DNA of 64,000 nucleotides from Hyphomicrobium sp. MC1 (GTDB taxonomy: Bacteria > Pseudomonadota > Alphaproteobacteria > Rhizobiales > Hyphomicrobiaceae): positions 868,001 to 932,000 of the forward strand of contig NC_015717.1 in the NCBI RefSeq assembly GCF_000253295.1, in the 5' to 3' direction. Below the pieces are notes generated by a model, which saw nothing but the letters and a program-made list of their open reading frames with translations, was not told where the DNA came from and did not search any database. How positions within the stretch are numbered: the stretch's first letter is position 1; each line of letters begins with the position of its first letter. This document shows, one piece after another, positions 26,186-36,909 of the stretch. Made by a program: the position numbers and the translations under genes.

Positions 26186-27694
26186 ATGACCGATACCACG
26201 AAGCTCACCACAACAGCGGGTGCCCCGGTCCCCGACAACCAGAATTCGCTGTCAGCCGGGCCGCGCGGTCCGCTGCTGATGCAGGATTATCAGCTCATCG
26301 AGAAGCTCGCGCATCAGAACCGCGAGCGCATTCCGGAACGTACCGTCCACGCCAAGGGCTGGGGCGCTTACGGAACGCTGACGATTACGGGCGACATTTC
26401 GAAGTACACGAAGGCGAAGGCGCTGCAGCCGGGCGCGAAGACCGAGATGATTGCGCGCTTCTCGACCGTTGCGGGCGAGCTTGGCGCGGCGGATGCCGAG
26501 CGCGATGTTCGCGGCTTCGCACTCAAATTCTATACCAGTGAAGGCAACTGGGATCTCGTCGGCAACAACACGCCGGTGTTTTTCGTCCGCGATCCGATGA
26601 AGTTTCCCGACTTCATCCACACGCAGAAACGGCACCCGAAAACCAACATGCGCTCGCCGACGGCGATGTGGGATTTCTGGTCGCTGTCGCCGGAAAGCCT
26701 GCATCAGGTTACGATCCTGATGTCGGACCGCGGCTTGCCGGTCGGCGTTCGCAACATGAACGGCTACGGCTCGCACACGTATTCATTCATCAATGCCAAC
26801 AACGAGCGTTTCTGGGTGAAATTCCACTTCAAGACGCTGCAAGGCCATAAGCACTGGACGAACGGTGAAGCGAGCGAGATCGTCGGCCGCACACGTGAAT
26901 CGACGCAGGAAGATCTGTTCACGGCTATCGAGCGCGGCGAGTTCCCGAAGTGGAAGATGCAGGTTCAGGTGATGCCGGAAGCCGATGCCGACAAGCATTG
27001 GTATAACCCGTTTGACTTGACGAAGGTTTGGCCGCATGCGGACTATCCGCCGATCGATATTGGCGTGTTCGAGCTCAACCGCAATCCTCAGAACTATTTC
27101 GCCGAGATCGAGCAAGCGGCATTCTCGCCGTCGAACATCGTGCCGGGCATTGGCTTTTCGCCCGACAAGATGCTGCAGGCGCGCATCTTTTCGTATGCAG
27201 ATGCGCATCGCTATCGCCTTGGCACGCACTACGAGCATCTGCCCGTGAACGCCGCGCGCTGCCCCGTTCATAACTATCACAAGGACGGCCCGATGCGGTT
27301 CTTCGCACCGGAGACGGGGAACGTGGACGCCTATTATGAGCCGAACTCGTTTCATGGTGCCGAGCAGGACAAGTCCGTCGCGGAGCCGCCGCTGAAGATT
27401 TCGGGCGATGCCGATCGTTTCAATCATCGCGATGGCAACGACGATTACAGACAGGTGACGGCGCTGTTCAATCTCTTCAACAAAGAGCAGAAAGCGCGGC
27501 TGTTCTCGAACGTCGCCGAAGCGATGTGGGGTATCCCCGATTTCATCGCCGAGCGGCAGCTTGCGCATTTCAAGAAAGTGCATCCGGATTATGAAGCCGG
27601 GGTGCGCGCGGCGCTCGATCACATGACGCGACAGAAAGCTTCCGAGACGGCGCAGCAGCAGAAGATGCCGCAAGGCGCAGAAGCTGCCGAGTGA
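26186..27694 (+). CDS. katA: Catalase, heme monofunctional, small-subunit clade
   Basis: The 502-residue enzyme has the distal catalytic His in [13 protein letters not shown] (His55), the [20 protein letters not shown] region, an Asn-containing [15 protein letters not shown] and the proximal heme Tyr in [14 protein letters not shown]. It breaks down hydrogen peroxide. The start after AGGAAGG is supported. The C-terminus is Gln-rich and short, as in small-subunit catalases. A strong terminator follows, so it is monocistronic. Confidence 0.96.
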   Translation: MTDTTKLTTTAGAPVPDNQNSLSAGPRGPLLMQDYQLIEKLAHQNRERIPERTVHAKGWGAYGTLTITGDISKYTKAKALQPGAKTEMIARFSTVAGELGAADAERDVRGFALKFYTSEGNWDLVGNNTPVFFVRDPMKFPDFIHTQKRHPKTNMRSPTAMWDFWSLSPESLHQVTILMSDRGLPVGVRNMNGYGSHTYSFINANNERFWVKFHFKTLQGHKHWTNGEASEIVGRTRESTQEDLFTAIERGEFPKWKMQVQVMPEADADKHWYNPFDLTKVWPHADYPPIDIGVFELNRNPQNYFAEIEQAAFSPSNIVPGIGFSPDKMLQARIFSYADAHRYRLGTHYEHLPVNAARCPVHNYHKDGPMRFFAPETGNVDAYYEPNSFHGAEQDKSVAEPPLKISGDADRFNHRDGNDDYRQVTALFNLFNKEQKARLFSNVAEAMWGIPDFIAERQLAHFKKVHPDYEAGVRAALDHMTRQKASETAQQQKMPQGAEAAE

Positions 27695-27721
27695 TCGCTC
27701 GGTTCGTTTCGACGATTAATG

Positions 27722-27751
27722 AAAAGGCCCTGCTCGTGCGGGGCCTTTTTT
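27722..27751 (+). terminator. Rho-independent terminator of katA
   Basis: AAAAGGCCC and GGGGCCTTTTTT flank a 9-nt loop and end in a T-run, 27 nt past the stop codon. Confidence 0.9.
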
Positions 27752-27840
27752 GTTTCGGCGGTTTGCTGCTGGTAGGACGCAACTTCCCGAGTGCCAGCGC
27801 GTTGCTCGAACGGCACTCAATGTATCGAGGAGGAGCCGTC

Positions 27841-28143
27841 ATGCCGAGAGGCGATAAATCGAGCTATACGACCAAACAGAAACGCAAGGCCGAACACATC
27901 GAGGAAGGCTACGAGAAGCGCGGCGTCGGCAAGTCGGAAGCCGAGCGGCGCGCCTGGGCGACCGTCAACAAAGAGAGCGGCGGCGGCAACAAGAGCGGCT
28001 CGGGTCGCGGTAAGAAAGACACGCACGTCGCGTCGAAGCGCGGAGGCCGTATCGGCGGCAAGGCATCGGCGTCGCGACCAGCGGCAGCGCGCAGTGCGTC
28101 AGCGCGGAAAGCCGCAGCGACGAGAAAGCGGCGCGGAAGCTGA
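27841..28143 (+). CDS. Small basic KGG-type stress/plasmid-stabilisation-like protein
   Basis: A 100-residue, very basic protein with a GGAGGAG ribosome site. The first half, DKSSYTTKQKRKAEHIEEGY followed by EAERRAWATVNKESGGG, is the conserved module often annotated plasmid stabilization protein. The second half is Ala/Arg/Lys-rich (RPAAARSASARKAAATRKRR), resembling histone-H1-like tails and likely to bind nucleic acid. It lies alone after the katA terminator. The plasmid-related name has little experimental support. Confidence 0.7.
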   Translation: MPRGDKSSYTTKQKRKAEHIEEGYEKRGVGKSEAERRAWATVNKESGGGNKSGSGRGKKDTHVASKRGGRIGGKASASRPAAARSASARKAAATRKRRGS

Positions 28144-28166
28144 TCGCGCCGCATTTGGCGTCATCA

Positions 28167-28406
28167 TCACGCCGTGCGGAAATACGGCTCGACTTTGCCT
28201 TTGAGCTTCAGGGTCATCGGGCGGCCTTTGCGGTCGCGCGCGTTCCCTGCCGCAACGCGGATCCAGCCTTCGCTGATGCAGTATTCTTCAACGTTGGTTT
28301 TGTCGGTACCATTGAAGCGGATGCCGATGTCACGCTTCAGAAGCTCTTCGTTGAAGAACGGGCTTGCGGGATCGTTGCAAAGGCGGTCGGGCAGTTCGTC
28401 GGACAT
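28167..28406 (-). CDS. DUF3297 family protein
   Basis: A 79-residue protein, MSDELPDRLCNDPASPFFNE...IGIRFNGTDKTNVEEYCISE...VEPYFRTA, matching DUF3297, a short cytosolic family of unknown function. It starts 11 nt past the ychF stop on the same strand, so it is probably co-transcribed with ychF. No membrane segment or metal site is visible. Confidence 0.85.
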   Translation of the reverse strand: MSDELPDRLCNDPASPFFNEELLKRDIGIRFNGTDKTNVEEYCISEGWIRVAAGNARDRKGRPMTLKLKGKVEPYFRTA

Positions 28407-28417
28407 GTTTGTTCGTC

Positions 28418-29515
28418 CTAGTTGGCGAAACGGAAGTGCATGACATCGCCGTCTTGGACGACGTAGTCCTTGCCTTCGAGACGCATTTTTCCGGCTTCTT
28501 TAGCACCGGTTTCGCCGTTGCCGGTTACATAATCGTCGAAGGCAATGGTTTCGGCGCGGATGAAGCCTTTTTCGAAGTCGGTATGGATGACGCCAGCGGC
28601 TTGCGGAGCCTTGGTGCCGCGCGTGATTGTCCAGGCGCGGGCTTCCTTCGGGCCGACGGTGAAGTAGGTCACGAGGTGGAGCAGGTCGTATCCGGCGCGG
28701 ATCAGGCGATTGAGGCCCGGTTCGTCGAGGCCCATCTCGCTAAGGAAGGCATCGCGATCTTCCGGCGCGAGGCCTGCGAATTCGCTTTCGATCTTGGCGG
28801 AGATGACGACGACAGCCGCATTCTCGGCTTTCGCGCGCTCTTCAACTTGTTTGGAATAGGCGTTGCCATTGGCGGCGGACGCTTCCTCGACGTTACAGAC
28901 ATAGACGACGGGCTTCGACGTCAGCAGTTGCAGCGCACGGAAGGCGGGCATCTCTTCGGCGGTCATCTGCGCGAGACGGGCGGGCTTGCCTTCACGCAGA
29001 AGCACCAGCGGCTTTTCCATGACGGCGTACTGCGCCTTGGCTTCCTTGTCGCCGGACTTCGCCTTCTTCTCGATTTGCGAGATCCGCTTTTCGAGGCTTT
29101 CGAGATCGGCCAGCATCAATTCCGTTTCGACGACGTCAGCGTCGGCGAGCGGGTCGATGCGGTTCTCGACGTGGGTGATGTCTTCGTCAACGAAGCAGCG
29201 CAGCACGTAGGCCACGGCATCGACTTCGCGAATGTGCGACAGGAACTTGTTGCCGAGGCCTTCGCCCTTCGAAGCGCCGCGGACGAGGCCGGCGATATCG
29301 ACGAACGTCAGGCGCGTCGGAATGATTTCCTTGCTACCTGCAATGCCAGCGAGCGTGTCGAGGCGCTTATCGGGAACAGCAACTTCGCCGACGTTCGGTT
29401 CGATGGTGCAGAAGGGATAGTTGGCCGCCTCGGCCTGCGCCGTTTGCGTGAGCGCATTGAAGAGGGTTGACTTGCCGACGTTCGGCAAGCCGACGATGCC
29501 GCATTTGAAGCCCAT
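28418..29515 (-). CDS. ychF: Redox-regulated P-loop ATPase YchF
   Basis: The 365-residue Obg-type P-loop protein begins [20 protein letters not shown] (G1), has [10 protein letters not shown] and [18 protein letters not shown] (G3), and the substitute G4 motif that makes the family bind ATP rather than GTP. The C-terminal TGS-like domain contains [19 protein letters not shown]. It binds ribosomes and affects translation and oxidative stress tolerance. It is followed by the DUF3297 gene. Confidence 0.97.
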   Translation of the reverse strand: MGFKCGIVGLPNVGKSTLFNALTQTAQAEAANYPFCTIEPNVGEVAVPDKRLDTLAGIAGSKEIIPTRLTFVDIAGLVRGASKGEGLGNKFLSHIREVDAVAYVLRCFVDEDITHVENRIDPLADADVVETELMLADLESLEKRISQIEKKAKSGDKEAKAQYAVMEKPLVLLREGKPARLAQMTAEEMPAFRALQLLTSKPVVYVCNVEEASAANGNAYSKQVEERAKAENAAVVVISAKIESEFAGLAPEDRDAFLSEMGLDEPGLNRLIRAGYDLLHLVTYFTVGPKEARAWTITRGTKAPQAAGVIHTDFEKGFIRAETIAFDDYVTGNGETGAKEAGKMRLEGKDYVVQDGDVMHFRFAN

Positions 29516-29608
29516 GGTGGGGAAATATCCGTTTAGGTTGTGGTCCGTGGGTTAAGCGACCCAGGCCCTAATGTGAAGCCTTATCGGTCCAATGTGCGGC
29601 CGTATGGC

Positions 29609-30334
29609 TCACCGCTGGTACTTGGTAAAGGCGAATGTCGAGTAGCGCGCGGGTGCGGGAAGATTGCTCGTGCCGGACATGGCGTCTGCAAGCGCCTCCG
29701 AAATGTGCGTACCCTGATCGACGCTGCGGACCGCGATGACGATGAACGGGCGCTGCCAGCTCGTATCTATATCTTCGCAATCGGCGCACGGATCGATGTA
29801 GCGGCCGAGATTAAGCGTCCACATCGGGATGCGATCGCCGACTGCGCCGCGCACCCATTGTGCGGTGCGAACGGCGCGGAGACCGCCGCGCTGCTCCTCA
29901 CGGGCGACGTCGCCTTCCTGGCTCGCAAGGCCGACAGCGATCAGACCGAGCGCGGTGCCCAGGCCCTGACGCAATTGCGGCGCGAGAACCTCGTCCTGGA
30001 TCTCTTGCGGCGACAGGATGGTGTCGTCCTTTTCGAGTTCCGTCGTCGACCCGCGGACCCAGCCGTAATTCTTCGTCAGCACAACGACATCGAACACGGC
30101 GCGGCGCCCCTGGCGGTCGGTGCCTTCGATCGGGAAGACCAGCGTGCGATCATTCCAGCGGTGGGCGAAAATGCGCCGGACGCCGGTCTTGTCTTTATCG
30201 CGCGCGAAATAAGCGTCATTCAGCACGCTGCCGAAAACGCCGACGGTGAAAAGGAAAATGAGCGCGCCGATAACCAGATCGAAAAGAGATCGCGATCCGG
30301 AGTCCGCGCGGCTCTCTTCCTGATACTCAGACAT
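29609..30334 (-). CDS. Single-span membrane protein of unknown function
   Basis: A 241-residue protein with an acidic N-terminus (MSEYQEESRADSGSRS), one membrane segment at about residues 20-38 (DLVIGALIFLFTVGVFGSVL) and a long, probably periplasmic, domain ending STFAFTKYQR. Two Cys (PCADCED) may form a disulfide. It begins 38 nt after pth, so it is likely co-transcribed. The start at MSEYQ avoids overlap with pth. No family is recognised. Confidence 0.65.
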   Translation of the reverse strand: MSEYQEESRADSGSRSLFDLVIGALIFLFTVGVFGSVLNDAYFARDKDKTGVRRIFAHRWNDRTLVFPIEGTDRQGRRAVFDVVVLTKNYGWVRGSTTELEKDDTILSPQEIQDEVLAPQLRQGLGTALGLIAVGLASQEGDVAREEQRGGLRAVRTAQWVRGAVGDRIPMWTLNLGRYIDPCADCEDIDTSWQRPFIVIAVRSVDQGTHISEALADAMSGTSNLPAPARYSTFAFTKYQR

Positions 30335-30372
30335 CGGCTCAACCCCACAACTCGCCAAACTTCGCGAGGATG

Positions 30373-31113
30373 CTAGGCGTCCTCGCCGCCGGATTTTCGC
30401 GCGCTCAGCCATTTTTTCAAGTTGTCGGCGAGGGCGGATTGGCGTTTGGACGCGCGTTCACCGGCTGGGTGTGGCCGCGATGCCTTCGGCGGGCGCGGCG
30501 ACTCTTGTGGCGCGCGCGAAGCCTTGGGCGCAGGCGTTTCGTGATCCTCCTGCGTCGTGCGAGCGACGTCACTCAGGAAGCGGTCGTCTTCGCCTTTGGC
30601 GAGATAGGGGGCGGCGTCGGAGATGGCATCAAGCAGCGCATTGAGCCATTCGCGCTCTGATTTCGCGAAGTCGTTCAAAACATAATAGACGACGGCATCT
30701 TTTGAGCCGGGATGACCGATGCCGAGGCGCACGCGCTTGTACTCGTTTTCAATGTGCGCGGTGATCGAGCGCAAACCGTTGTGACCGGCGTTGCCGCCAC
30801 CCGTTTTCAGTTTCACCTTGCCGGGTACAAGGTCCAACTCGTCGTGAAAGACGTAAATGTCCGACAGCGGAATTTTTAGAAAACGCTGGGCTTCACCGAC
30901 AGAGCGGCCGCTCTCGTTCATGTAGGTTTCGGGCTTCAGCAGCGTCACGCGCTCGCCGCCGATCGAGCCTTCGGAGATGAGCCCCTGAAATTTCTTGCGC
31001 CAGGGCGCGAAGCTGTGGCGTTCCGCGATGCGGTCGAGCGCCATGAAGCCGATGTTGTGGCGATTGGCGCGGTATTTCTCGCCCGGATTGCCGAGGCCAA
31101 CGAAGAGCTTCAT
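30373..31113 (-). CDS. pth: Peptidyl-tRNA hydrolase
   Basis: The 246-residue protein starts [20 protein letters not shown] with the catalytic His20 and contains [15 protein letters not shown] with the catalytic Asp, and [12 protein letters not shown]. It recycles peptidyl-tRNAs dropped from ribosomes. Residues after about 190 are a basic, Pro-rich extension absent from E. coli Pth. The ATG follows GAAGG; an upstream ATG would read through a REP-like palindrome and is rejected. It is in the order rplY-pth, as in many alphaproteobacteria. Confidence 0.96.
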   Translation of the reverse strand: MKLFVGLGNPGEKYRANRHNIGFMALDRIAERHSFAPWRKKFQGLISEGSIGGERVTLLKPETYMNESGRSVGEAQRFLKIPLSDIYVFHDELDLVPGKVKLKTGGGNAGHNGLRSITAHIENEYKRVRLGIGHPGSKDAVVYYVLNDFAKSEREWLNALLDAISDAAPYLAKGEDDRFLSDVARTTQEDHETPAPKASRAPQESPRPPKASRPHPAGERASKRQSALADNLKKWLSARKSGGEDA

Positions 31114-31120
31114 TTCGACT

Positions 31121-31161
31121 GTGCCTTCCGACTCGCCTTCGGCGAGCAGCCCGGAAGGCAC
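31121..31161. repeat. REP-like palindrome, copy 2
   Basis: Outer arms GTGCCTTCCG and CGGAAGGCAC, inner CTCGC / GCGAG around a CTTCG loop, 41 nt, located between rplY and pth. It shares 33 of 41 positions with the copy at 144-184. Three of the stem differences are matched by complementary changes on the other arm, so the structure, not just the sequence, is kept. Confidence 0.75.
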
Positions 31162-31170
31162 GGGATTGTT

Positions 31171-31217
31171 GCTGGGCCCGGCGGTCCACTTCCCAAAGGA
31201 AAGATGCCGGGCCCAGC
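31171..31217. repeat. Perfect 12-bp inverted repeat after rplY
   Basis: GCTGGGCCCGGC (31171-31182) and GCCGGGCCCAGC (31206-31217) are perfect complements 23 nt apart. It starts 10 nt past the rplY stop. There is no T-run on the rplY strand, so it may be a processing or partial-termination hairpin between rplY and pth. Confidence 0.65.
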
Positions 31218-31226
31218 AAAAGTCTC

Positions 31227-31940
31227 TTACTTCTTCGCGGCGGGCTTGGCGGCCGGAGCGGCCTTACCTGCAGCAGCCGGGGCTGCCTTGCCAGCGGCGG
31301 CCGGAGCAGCCTTGGCACCCGCGGCGGGAGCGGCAGCGGCATCCGCGGTTGCGCTTGCGGCTTCGTCGTCACCCTTCAGGGCGCCGGCGATCGTCGCAAT
31401 CGTGAAGTCGCGGTTCTTGATGACGGGCGAAACGCCTTCCGGCATCTCGACGGCCGAGATGTGGATCGAACGGCCGATCTCCATACCTTCGAGATTGATC
31501 TCGAACGCGCGCGGGATTTTGTCGTAAGGGCAGAACACTTCGACGTCGTGGCGGACGATATTGAGAACGCCACCGCGCTTCAGACCCGGCGACAACGTTT
31601 CGTTAGTGAAGTGCACGGGGATCGAAACGCGGATCACGCCATCCTTGCCGACGCGCTGGAAGTCAACGTGAAGGGGCGTGTCGCGGACAGGGTCGACCTG
31701 GACGTCGCGGGCGAGCACGATGTGCTTCGTGCCTTCGACGTCGATCTCGATAGCCGTCGAGGTGAAGTGGCCACGCAGGACCTGCTTCCACAGCTCGTTG
31801 TATTCGAGATTGATCGTTTCCGGGGTTTCGTGGTTGCCGTAAATGACGGCGGGCACATTTCCATTGCGGCGTGCTTGGCGTGCGGCCCCCTTGCCGGCAC
31901 GCGGGCGCGCCGTAGCCTTGAGCGTAATGAGCTCAGCCAT
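31227..31940 (-). CDS. rplY: 50S ribosomal protein L25 / general stress protein Ctc
   Basis: The 237-residue Ctc-type L25 has the N-terminal 5S-rRNA-binding domain ([40 protein letters not shown]) and the longer C-terminal TL5 beta domain ([31 protein letters not shown]). The last 50 residues are an Ala/Pro/Lys-rich tail of repeating [14 protein letters not shown] units. It binds 5S rRNA in the large subunit. It heads the rplY-pth unit, with an intergenic palindrome pair before pth. Confidence 0.96.
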   Translation of the reverse strand: MAELITLKATARPRAGKGAARQARRNGNVPAVIYGNHETPETINLEYNELWKQVLRGHFTSTAIEIDVEGTKHIVLARDVQVDPVRDTPLHVDFQRVGKDGVIRVSIPVHFTNETLSPGLKRGGVLNIVRHDVEVFCPYDKIPRAFEINLEGMEIGRSIHISAVEMPEGVSPVIKNRDFTIATIAGALKGDDEAASATADAAAAPAAGAKAAPAAAGKAAPAAAGKAAPAAKPAAKK

Positions 31941-32213
31941 GGCATCGTCTCCGAGTGTTAAAGGCTCTCCTGCCTATCAGAAGAGCCAAAAAGCCGCTTG
32001 CCGGCCTCCAAGGGTGCCGGGCGGCGTCTCAGGAAAATCTTCTTGAGATGGCGGGTATATACCTGGGGTTGCCGCCGCGCGCAACGGTCGGAAATGGCCC
32101 CAAATAGGCGCACAATACTTGGGTCGGACTGGAAAGTTGCTGAGAAAATCAGCATATTAAGGGGTGATTTACTGGAAACCCTGCGTTGTGACCTGCAATT
32201 GTGGGTGGTGGAG

Positions 32214-32636
32214 ATGCCCGAAGTGATGACGAAGAAGACGACCAAGCGCCGGAGCGCGGCCGATCAGGACAAAATCATTGTCGAAGCGCTGAGGGGCGTC
32301 GGGCGGCCCGTGAGCGCCTACGAGCTTATCGAACAGGTGCGCGCAAAGGGTGTCAGCGCACCGCCAACGGTCTATCGGGCTCTACAACGTTTAATCGACG
32401 ATGGCTTGGCGCATCGGCTTGAAAGCCTCAATGCTTTCGTCGCTTGCGATCATCCTCATCACGCCGGAAAAGCTGTCTTCGCGATCTGCGATTCCTGCGG
32501 CACGGTGAAGGAATTCGATAGTCCGACCGCTGTGAAGAGCCTGCAGACGTGGGCAAGCAAGAACGACTTCAACATCCGCTCAATGACGATGGAAATTCGC
32601 GGACGCTGCGGAGATTGCACCGTAGGACACGATTGA
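32214..32636 (+). CDS. Fur family regulator, probably Zur
   Basis: A 140-residue winged-helix metalloregulator. The DNA-binding part includes PVSAYELIEQVRAKGVSAPP and TVYRALQRLIDDGLAHRLES. The dimerisation part has His and Cys residues placed for metal: ACDHPHHAG, ICDSCGTVKEF and a C-terminal CGDCTVGHD, i.e. two CxxC pairs that form the structural zinc site. The HRLESLNAFVAC segment is closer to Zur than to Fur, so control of zinc uptake is likely. The target genes are not in the window. The start at 32214 follows GGTGGAG. Confidence 0.78.
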   Translation: MPEVMTKKTTKRRSAADQDKIIVEALRGVGRPVSAYELIEQVRAKGVSAPPTVYRALQRLIDDGLAHRLESLNAFVACDHPHHAGKAVFAICDSCGTVKEFDSPTAVKSLQTWASKNDFNIRSMTMEIRGRCGDCTVGHD

Positions 32637-32648
32637 TAAAGCCAAGGT

Positions 32649-33584
32649 TCAAAAGTCGATATCGAGGCTGAGTTTCAGCGTGGTTGCGGGCGTCGCACTA
32701 TTCAAACCGAACAGCGCACCGAACCCGACCGTCGTCTCAACTTTTCGTTCGTCTTCAGCGTCATCTTTCTTTGAGAGCGTGTCGTCGTCATCTGCGTCGC
32801 CGAACGTCCAGTAGGCGATAGGACCGAGACGATACTGATTGAACGTTCCGAAGATTTGCTGCTGCTCGTCCATATTGCCGCCGCTGATGCGTTCGACGCC
32901 GCCATAGGATTCAACGGCAAGAGCGAGCTGCTTGGATGTGCGATACATGATCCGGGCGGCGTAACCGAAATCGAGCTTGCCCTGATTTTCGAAGCCACCG
33001 CCGAAGTATTGAATGGCGGTCGGATTGATGTTTGCGCTCCAGCGTCCGGATTGCCATTCGATGATCGGACCAATCGTCAGCGTCGAAGCTTCGTCTTCGT
33101 GTGCGGATTGATCCCATTCGACGAGAAAGCCGGCGCCGATGCCGTCGCCTTTGCGCTTGATGACGGTCCAGATAGTTTCGGCGCCGTAGCTGTCGAATTC
33201 GAGCGGTCCCATCCGATCGGCGTCGTTGAAGGTCTTGGGATCGTCCAGGCGCTGCTGCTCGAACTCGATGCCGAGGCGAAGTTTGACGAAGGTCGTGAGG
33301 CCCATCTCAACTTCCAGGCCTTCGCGTTGGCGTGTCACCGTATTGTCGTCGGCAATGATGCCGCCTGCGCCATTGGAAACGACGCCGCGTCTCGGATTGC
33401 CAGATGAGAAGTCATTCTGGCTTTCGATCTCGATCGCGCCAGGTTCGGTGTCGAGGTCTTTGATTTCGAACTGGTCGAGTGACGGACCCGCCATCGCCGC
33501 CTGTGAAAACGTGAGCATCCAGATGCCCATGAGCAAGGCAACAACGCAGCCTGCCGCTCGCGTGTGAACCGGGATTCGCCCCAC
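32649..33584 (-). CDS. Secreted/outer-membrane beta-rich protein
   Basis: A 311-residue protein with a signal peptide (VVALLMGIWMLTFSQAAMAG, ending about residue 32) and then alternating amphipathic strands (VKLRLGIEFEQQRLDDP, WSANINPTAIQYFGGG, LALAVESYGGVERI) that end LKLSLDIDF with the C-terminal aromatic expected for outer-membrane barrels. Aspartate clusters (DADDDD) may bind cations in a loop. No family name is certain. It converges with the Fur gene, 12 nt between stops. Confidence 0.7.
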   Translation of the reverse strand: MGRIPVHTRAAGCVVALLMGIWMLTFSQAAMAGPSLDQFEIKDLDTEPGAIEIESQNDFSSGNPRRGVVSNGAGGIIADDNTVTRQREGLEVEMGLTTFVKLRLGIEFEQQRLDDPKTFNDADRMGPLEFDSYGAETIWTVIKRKGDGIGAGFLVEWDQSAHEDEASTLTIGPIIEWQSGRWSANINPTAIQYFGGGFENQGKLDFGYAARIMYRTSKQLALAVESYGGVERISGGNMDEQQQIFGTFNQYRLGPIAYWTFGDADDDDTLSKKDDAEDERKVETTVGFGALFGLNSATPATTLKLSLDIDF

Positions 33585-33707
33585 GCCTCCCCCTCGAGAA
33601 TTTGCTTCCCGTTATTGTTCTCAAATTTCTTATGACATGGGGAATTTTTCCCGAACAGTGCGAATCGGCACCGCTGGGGATCGGAAATCCGGCTTCTGGA
33701 AAGTGTA

Positions 33708-34643
<936 letters not shown>

Positions 34644-34740
34644 GCCCAGCTTCCCTCGGCCGTCACTGTTCCGGGCGTCACCCTTGGAATCGAAAGGCAT
34701 TTGCGCTCCAGAAACCTCTTCATTTGCGGGCTTGTAGCAA

Positions 34741-34773
34741 TTGGGCCCGGACGATTCAACCGTCCGAGCCCAA
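34741..34773. repeat. Hairpin between lipoprotein gene and prs
   Basis: TTGGGCCCGGACG and CGTCCGAGCCCAA form a 13-bp stem (one G-T pair) with a 7-nt loop, 49 nt past the stop of the lipoprotein gene and 98 nt before the prs start. It may terminate the lipoprotein message or act in the prs leader. Confidence 0.55.
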
Positions 34774-34821
34774 GCTGTTGTCACAGTGTTGCCGATCGAG
34801 GTTAACCTGACCGGCTACTGA

Positions 34822-35889
34822 TTATTCGACGCTCTTTGGCGGTAAGAGCTTGATAATGCCTTGCGCAGCAGCGGCGGCTGCGGCATCGGCGGTCTGTCCC
34901 CAGGAGCCGTCAAGCGAGCCGGTCGGGATCTCATTCTTCTGCGACACAGTGCCGAGCTTCTTGCCGCTCGGGTCGATCACGTTCCAGTCGATCTGGATCG
35001 GCTGCTTACCGTCTTTGCTGGTGCCCATGGCGACCTTGCCGACAACTTTGTAGGCCTGCGAGTCGGGCGTAGTTGCCAGCTTCAGGCCGCTCTTCGACAA
35101 TTCGCGCTGAATTGCGGTGGTGAGCGTGGTGCTGCCGTCGCCGGGCGCTCCCGTCACCAGCGGCACGACGGCCGTGATGGGACCGGAGTGAGTGATGCTG
35201 CCGGTCGTCGGCGAAGCCGGGCTCGATGCAGCCGAGGCATACGTCGTCGGCCGCGGCGGGCTTGACGGAGCGTTGGTCGATTGCGTGTTGATGTTCGAGG
35301 CCATCGGAACACCGCCGCCGCTCGCGATCCAGCTAGCGATCTGTTTCGAGGTCTTGCCGGAGATCCGTTCTACGACGGCAGGCGTCACTGCCGACCAGGG
35401 GTCTTTCCCGGCGCTTGCGATGACTTCCTCACCCGTCACGCGATGGACGCGCTTGCCGCTCTGGTCGGTCACATCCCAGATGTAGGAGATCTTCGCTTTC
35501 GATTTTTCGCGAGCAGCCACGATGTAGCCGCGGACGACATATTCGCCCGTCGCATTGTTCGAGGTGCCGACGCTCAGGCCCTCTCGGCCGATGGCAGAAG
35601 CAAGCTGCGACTGCAATTCGTGAGCGACGTTTTCGGGCGATCCGATAACCGGCGCGATCTGGAATTTGGCGTTCTGTGTAACGGGTCCCGATGGTGACGC
35701 GCCTGTCGGGAGAGCGATCGAGTTTTGTGCCGAGGGCGTTCCGCTGCCACCGCCTATGCCGCCCAAGAGGTTTGATGATGAGCCACAACCACCCAGGCCT
35801 GCCGTTACCAGCGAAGCCAAAAGTATCGACCCGATCGTCCAAAGACGTGTTCGGCGCTCGCGTACCCGAGCAGAGCAAAAGGTCGCCAC
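34822..35889 (-). CDS. Lipoprotein with a duplicated periplasmic domain
   Basis: A 355-residue protein beginning at GTG behind a GGGGGG run. A basic start, a hydrophobic stretch and the lipobox LGGC (Cys about residue 35) direct lipid attachment. The mature part has two similar halves: one holds AKISYIWDVTDQSGKRVHRV, the other QPIQIDWNVIDPSGKKLGTV. Each half is preceded by a PVIGSPE / PLVTGAPGD segment and followed by a helix region. A Ser/Pro/Thr linker joins them. It lies upstream of prs; no function is known. Confidence 0.75.
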   Translation of the reverse strand: MATFCSARVRERRTRLWTIGSILLASLVTAGLGGCGSSSNLLGGIGGGSGTPSAQNSIALPTGASPSGPVTQNAKFQIAPVIGSPENVAHELQSQLASAIGREGLSVGTSNNATGEYVVRGYIVAAREKSKAKISYIWDVTDQSGKRVHRVTGEEVIASAGKDPWSAVTPAVVERISGKTSKQIASWIASGGGVPMASNINTQSTNAPSSPPRPTTYASAASSPASPTTGSITHSGPITAVVPLVTGAPGDGSTTLTTAIQRELSKSGLKLATTPDSQAYKVVGKVAMGTSKDGKQPIQIDWNVIDPSGKKLGTVSQKNEIPTGSLDGSWGQTADAAAAAAAQGIIKLLPPKSVE

Positions 35890-36095
35890 TCGACGTCCCC
35901 CCTTATCCAACCGCGACTTCCCCGGCGGCCGGAACACATTACCTCCGCGGCCTGAACTCCTGTGATTACTACCGGAACTGACCCTTATCCCTGTAGATCA
36001 GCCCTGAACGACCCGTCCAGACGGGAGCTCGGCGAAACTGTTATCGACCGGTGTAAACGTTGGCGTCGGCTCGGACTTCCCTGTGGATTATGCCG

Positions 36096-36881
36096 TTACG
36101 CCACGACGATGGCGGAGATTTGACGGCCATAGTCCACTTCCCCGAGGAGAGTTTTACGCCTGTAGCTGAAGAAAAGCGATTCGTTCTTGCAGGTGCAGAG
36201 CGCCAGATCCTCGATGCTGCCGACGCCGGCTGCCTGCAATCGCATTGTCACAAAGGCCGGCAGATCGAAATGCGGACGCGCGTTCGGGTTCGCCCGCGTA
36301 AAATACGTGCTGAACGCTGGATCACGCTCAAGGAAGGTCGCCTCGAACTCGGGACCGACCTCGTAGGCCGACTGACTGATGCACGGGCCAACGGCCGCAG
36401 TGATCCGTTCGCGTTTGGCGCCGAGACGTTCCATTTCCGCGACGGCGCTCCGGACAACATCGTTAATAGCTCCACGCCAGCCAGCGTGAGCGGCAGCGAC
36501 GACGCCGGCCTCTGCGTCGGCCATCAGGACTGGGGCGCAATCCGCTGTCAGAACGCCAATGACAAGGCCGGGCGTATTGGAGACGACGGCGTCGGCGTGG
36601 GGGAGGGCCGCGCGGTCTGGCGCTTTGGTCACGTGCAGCGCCATCGTGCCGTGCTCCTGGTAGAGCGTGACGACACCGCCGCCGAGTTTTTCGTCGCCGC
36701 CGAGAAAACGGCCGATCCGGGTGCGGTTCTCGGCGACGAGGTTCTGGTCATCGCTTGAGCCCCAGCCGCAATTGAGGCTGGCGTAGAGACCCGTCGAGAC
36801 ACCGCCCTCGCGGGTGAAGAAGCCGTGGCGGATGCCGTTCCGGCTGGAGAGATTTCGGGCTTCGATGGGTTTCAAGGTCAT
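36096..36881 (-). CDS. pgeF: Peptidoglycan editing factor PgeF (laccase-domain family)
   Basis: The 261-residue protein has the YfiH/PgeF blocks: HGFFTREGGVSTGLYASLN, VLTADCAPVLMAD with the zinc Cys, AAAHAGWRGAINDVV with the zinc His, and ITAAVGPCISQSAYEVG. E. coli PgeF removes misincorporated L-serine from peptidoglycan precursors; related proteins act on purine nucleosides. It is last of the lgt-midA-pgeF run, 28 nt after midA. Confidence 0.93.
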   Translation of the reverse strand: MTLKPIEARNLSSRNGIRHGFFTREGGVSTGLYASLNCGWGSSDDQNLVAENRTRIGRFLGGDEKLGGGVVTLYQEHGTMALHVTKAPDRAALPHADAVVSNTPGLVIGVLTADCAPVLMADAEAGVVAAAHAGWRGAINDVVRSAVAEMERLGAKRERITAAVGPCISQSAYEVGPEFEATFLERDPAFSTYFTRANPNARPHFDLPAFVTMRLQAAGVGSIEDLALCTCKNESLFFSYRRKTLLGEVDYGRQISAIVVA

Positions 36882-36909
36882 CGGGCGCGCTTTGCCTTTA
36901 TGCGGGGCT

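Noticed and set aside
28364..29470. 368-residue plus-strand frame opposite ychF
   Set aside because: Antisense shadow of a strongly conserved gene.
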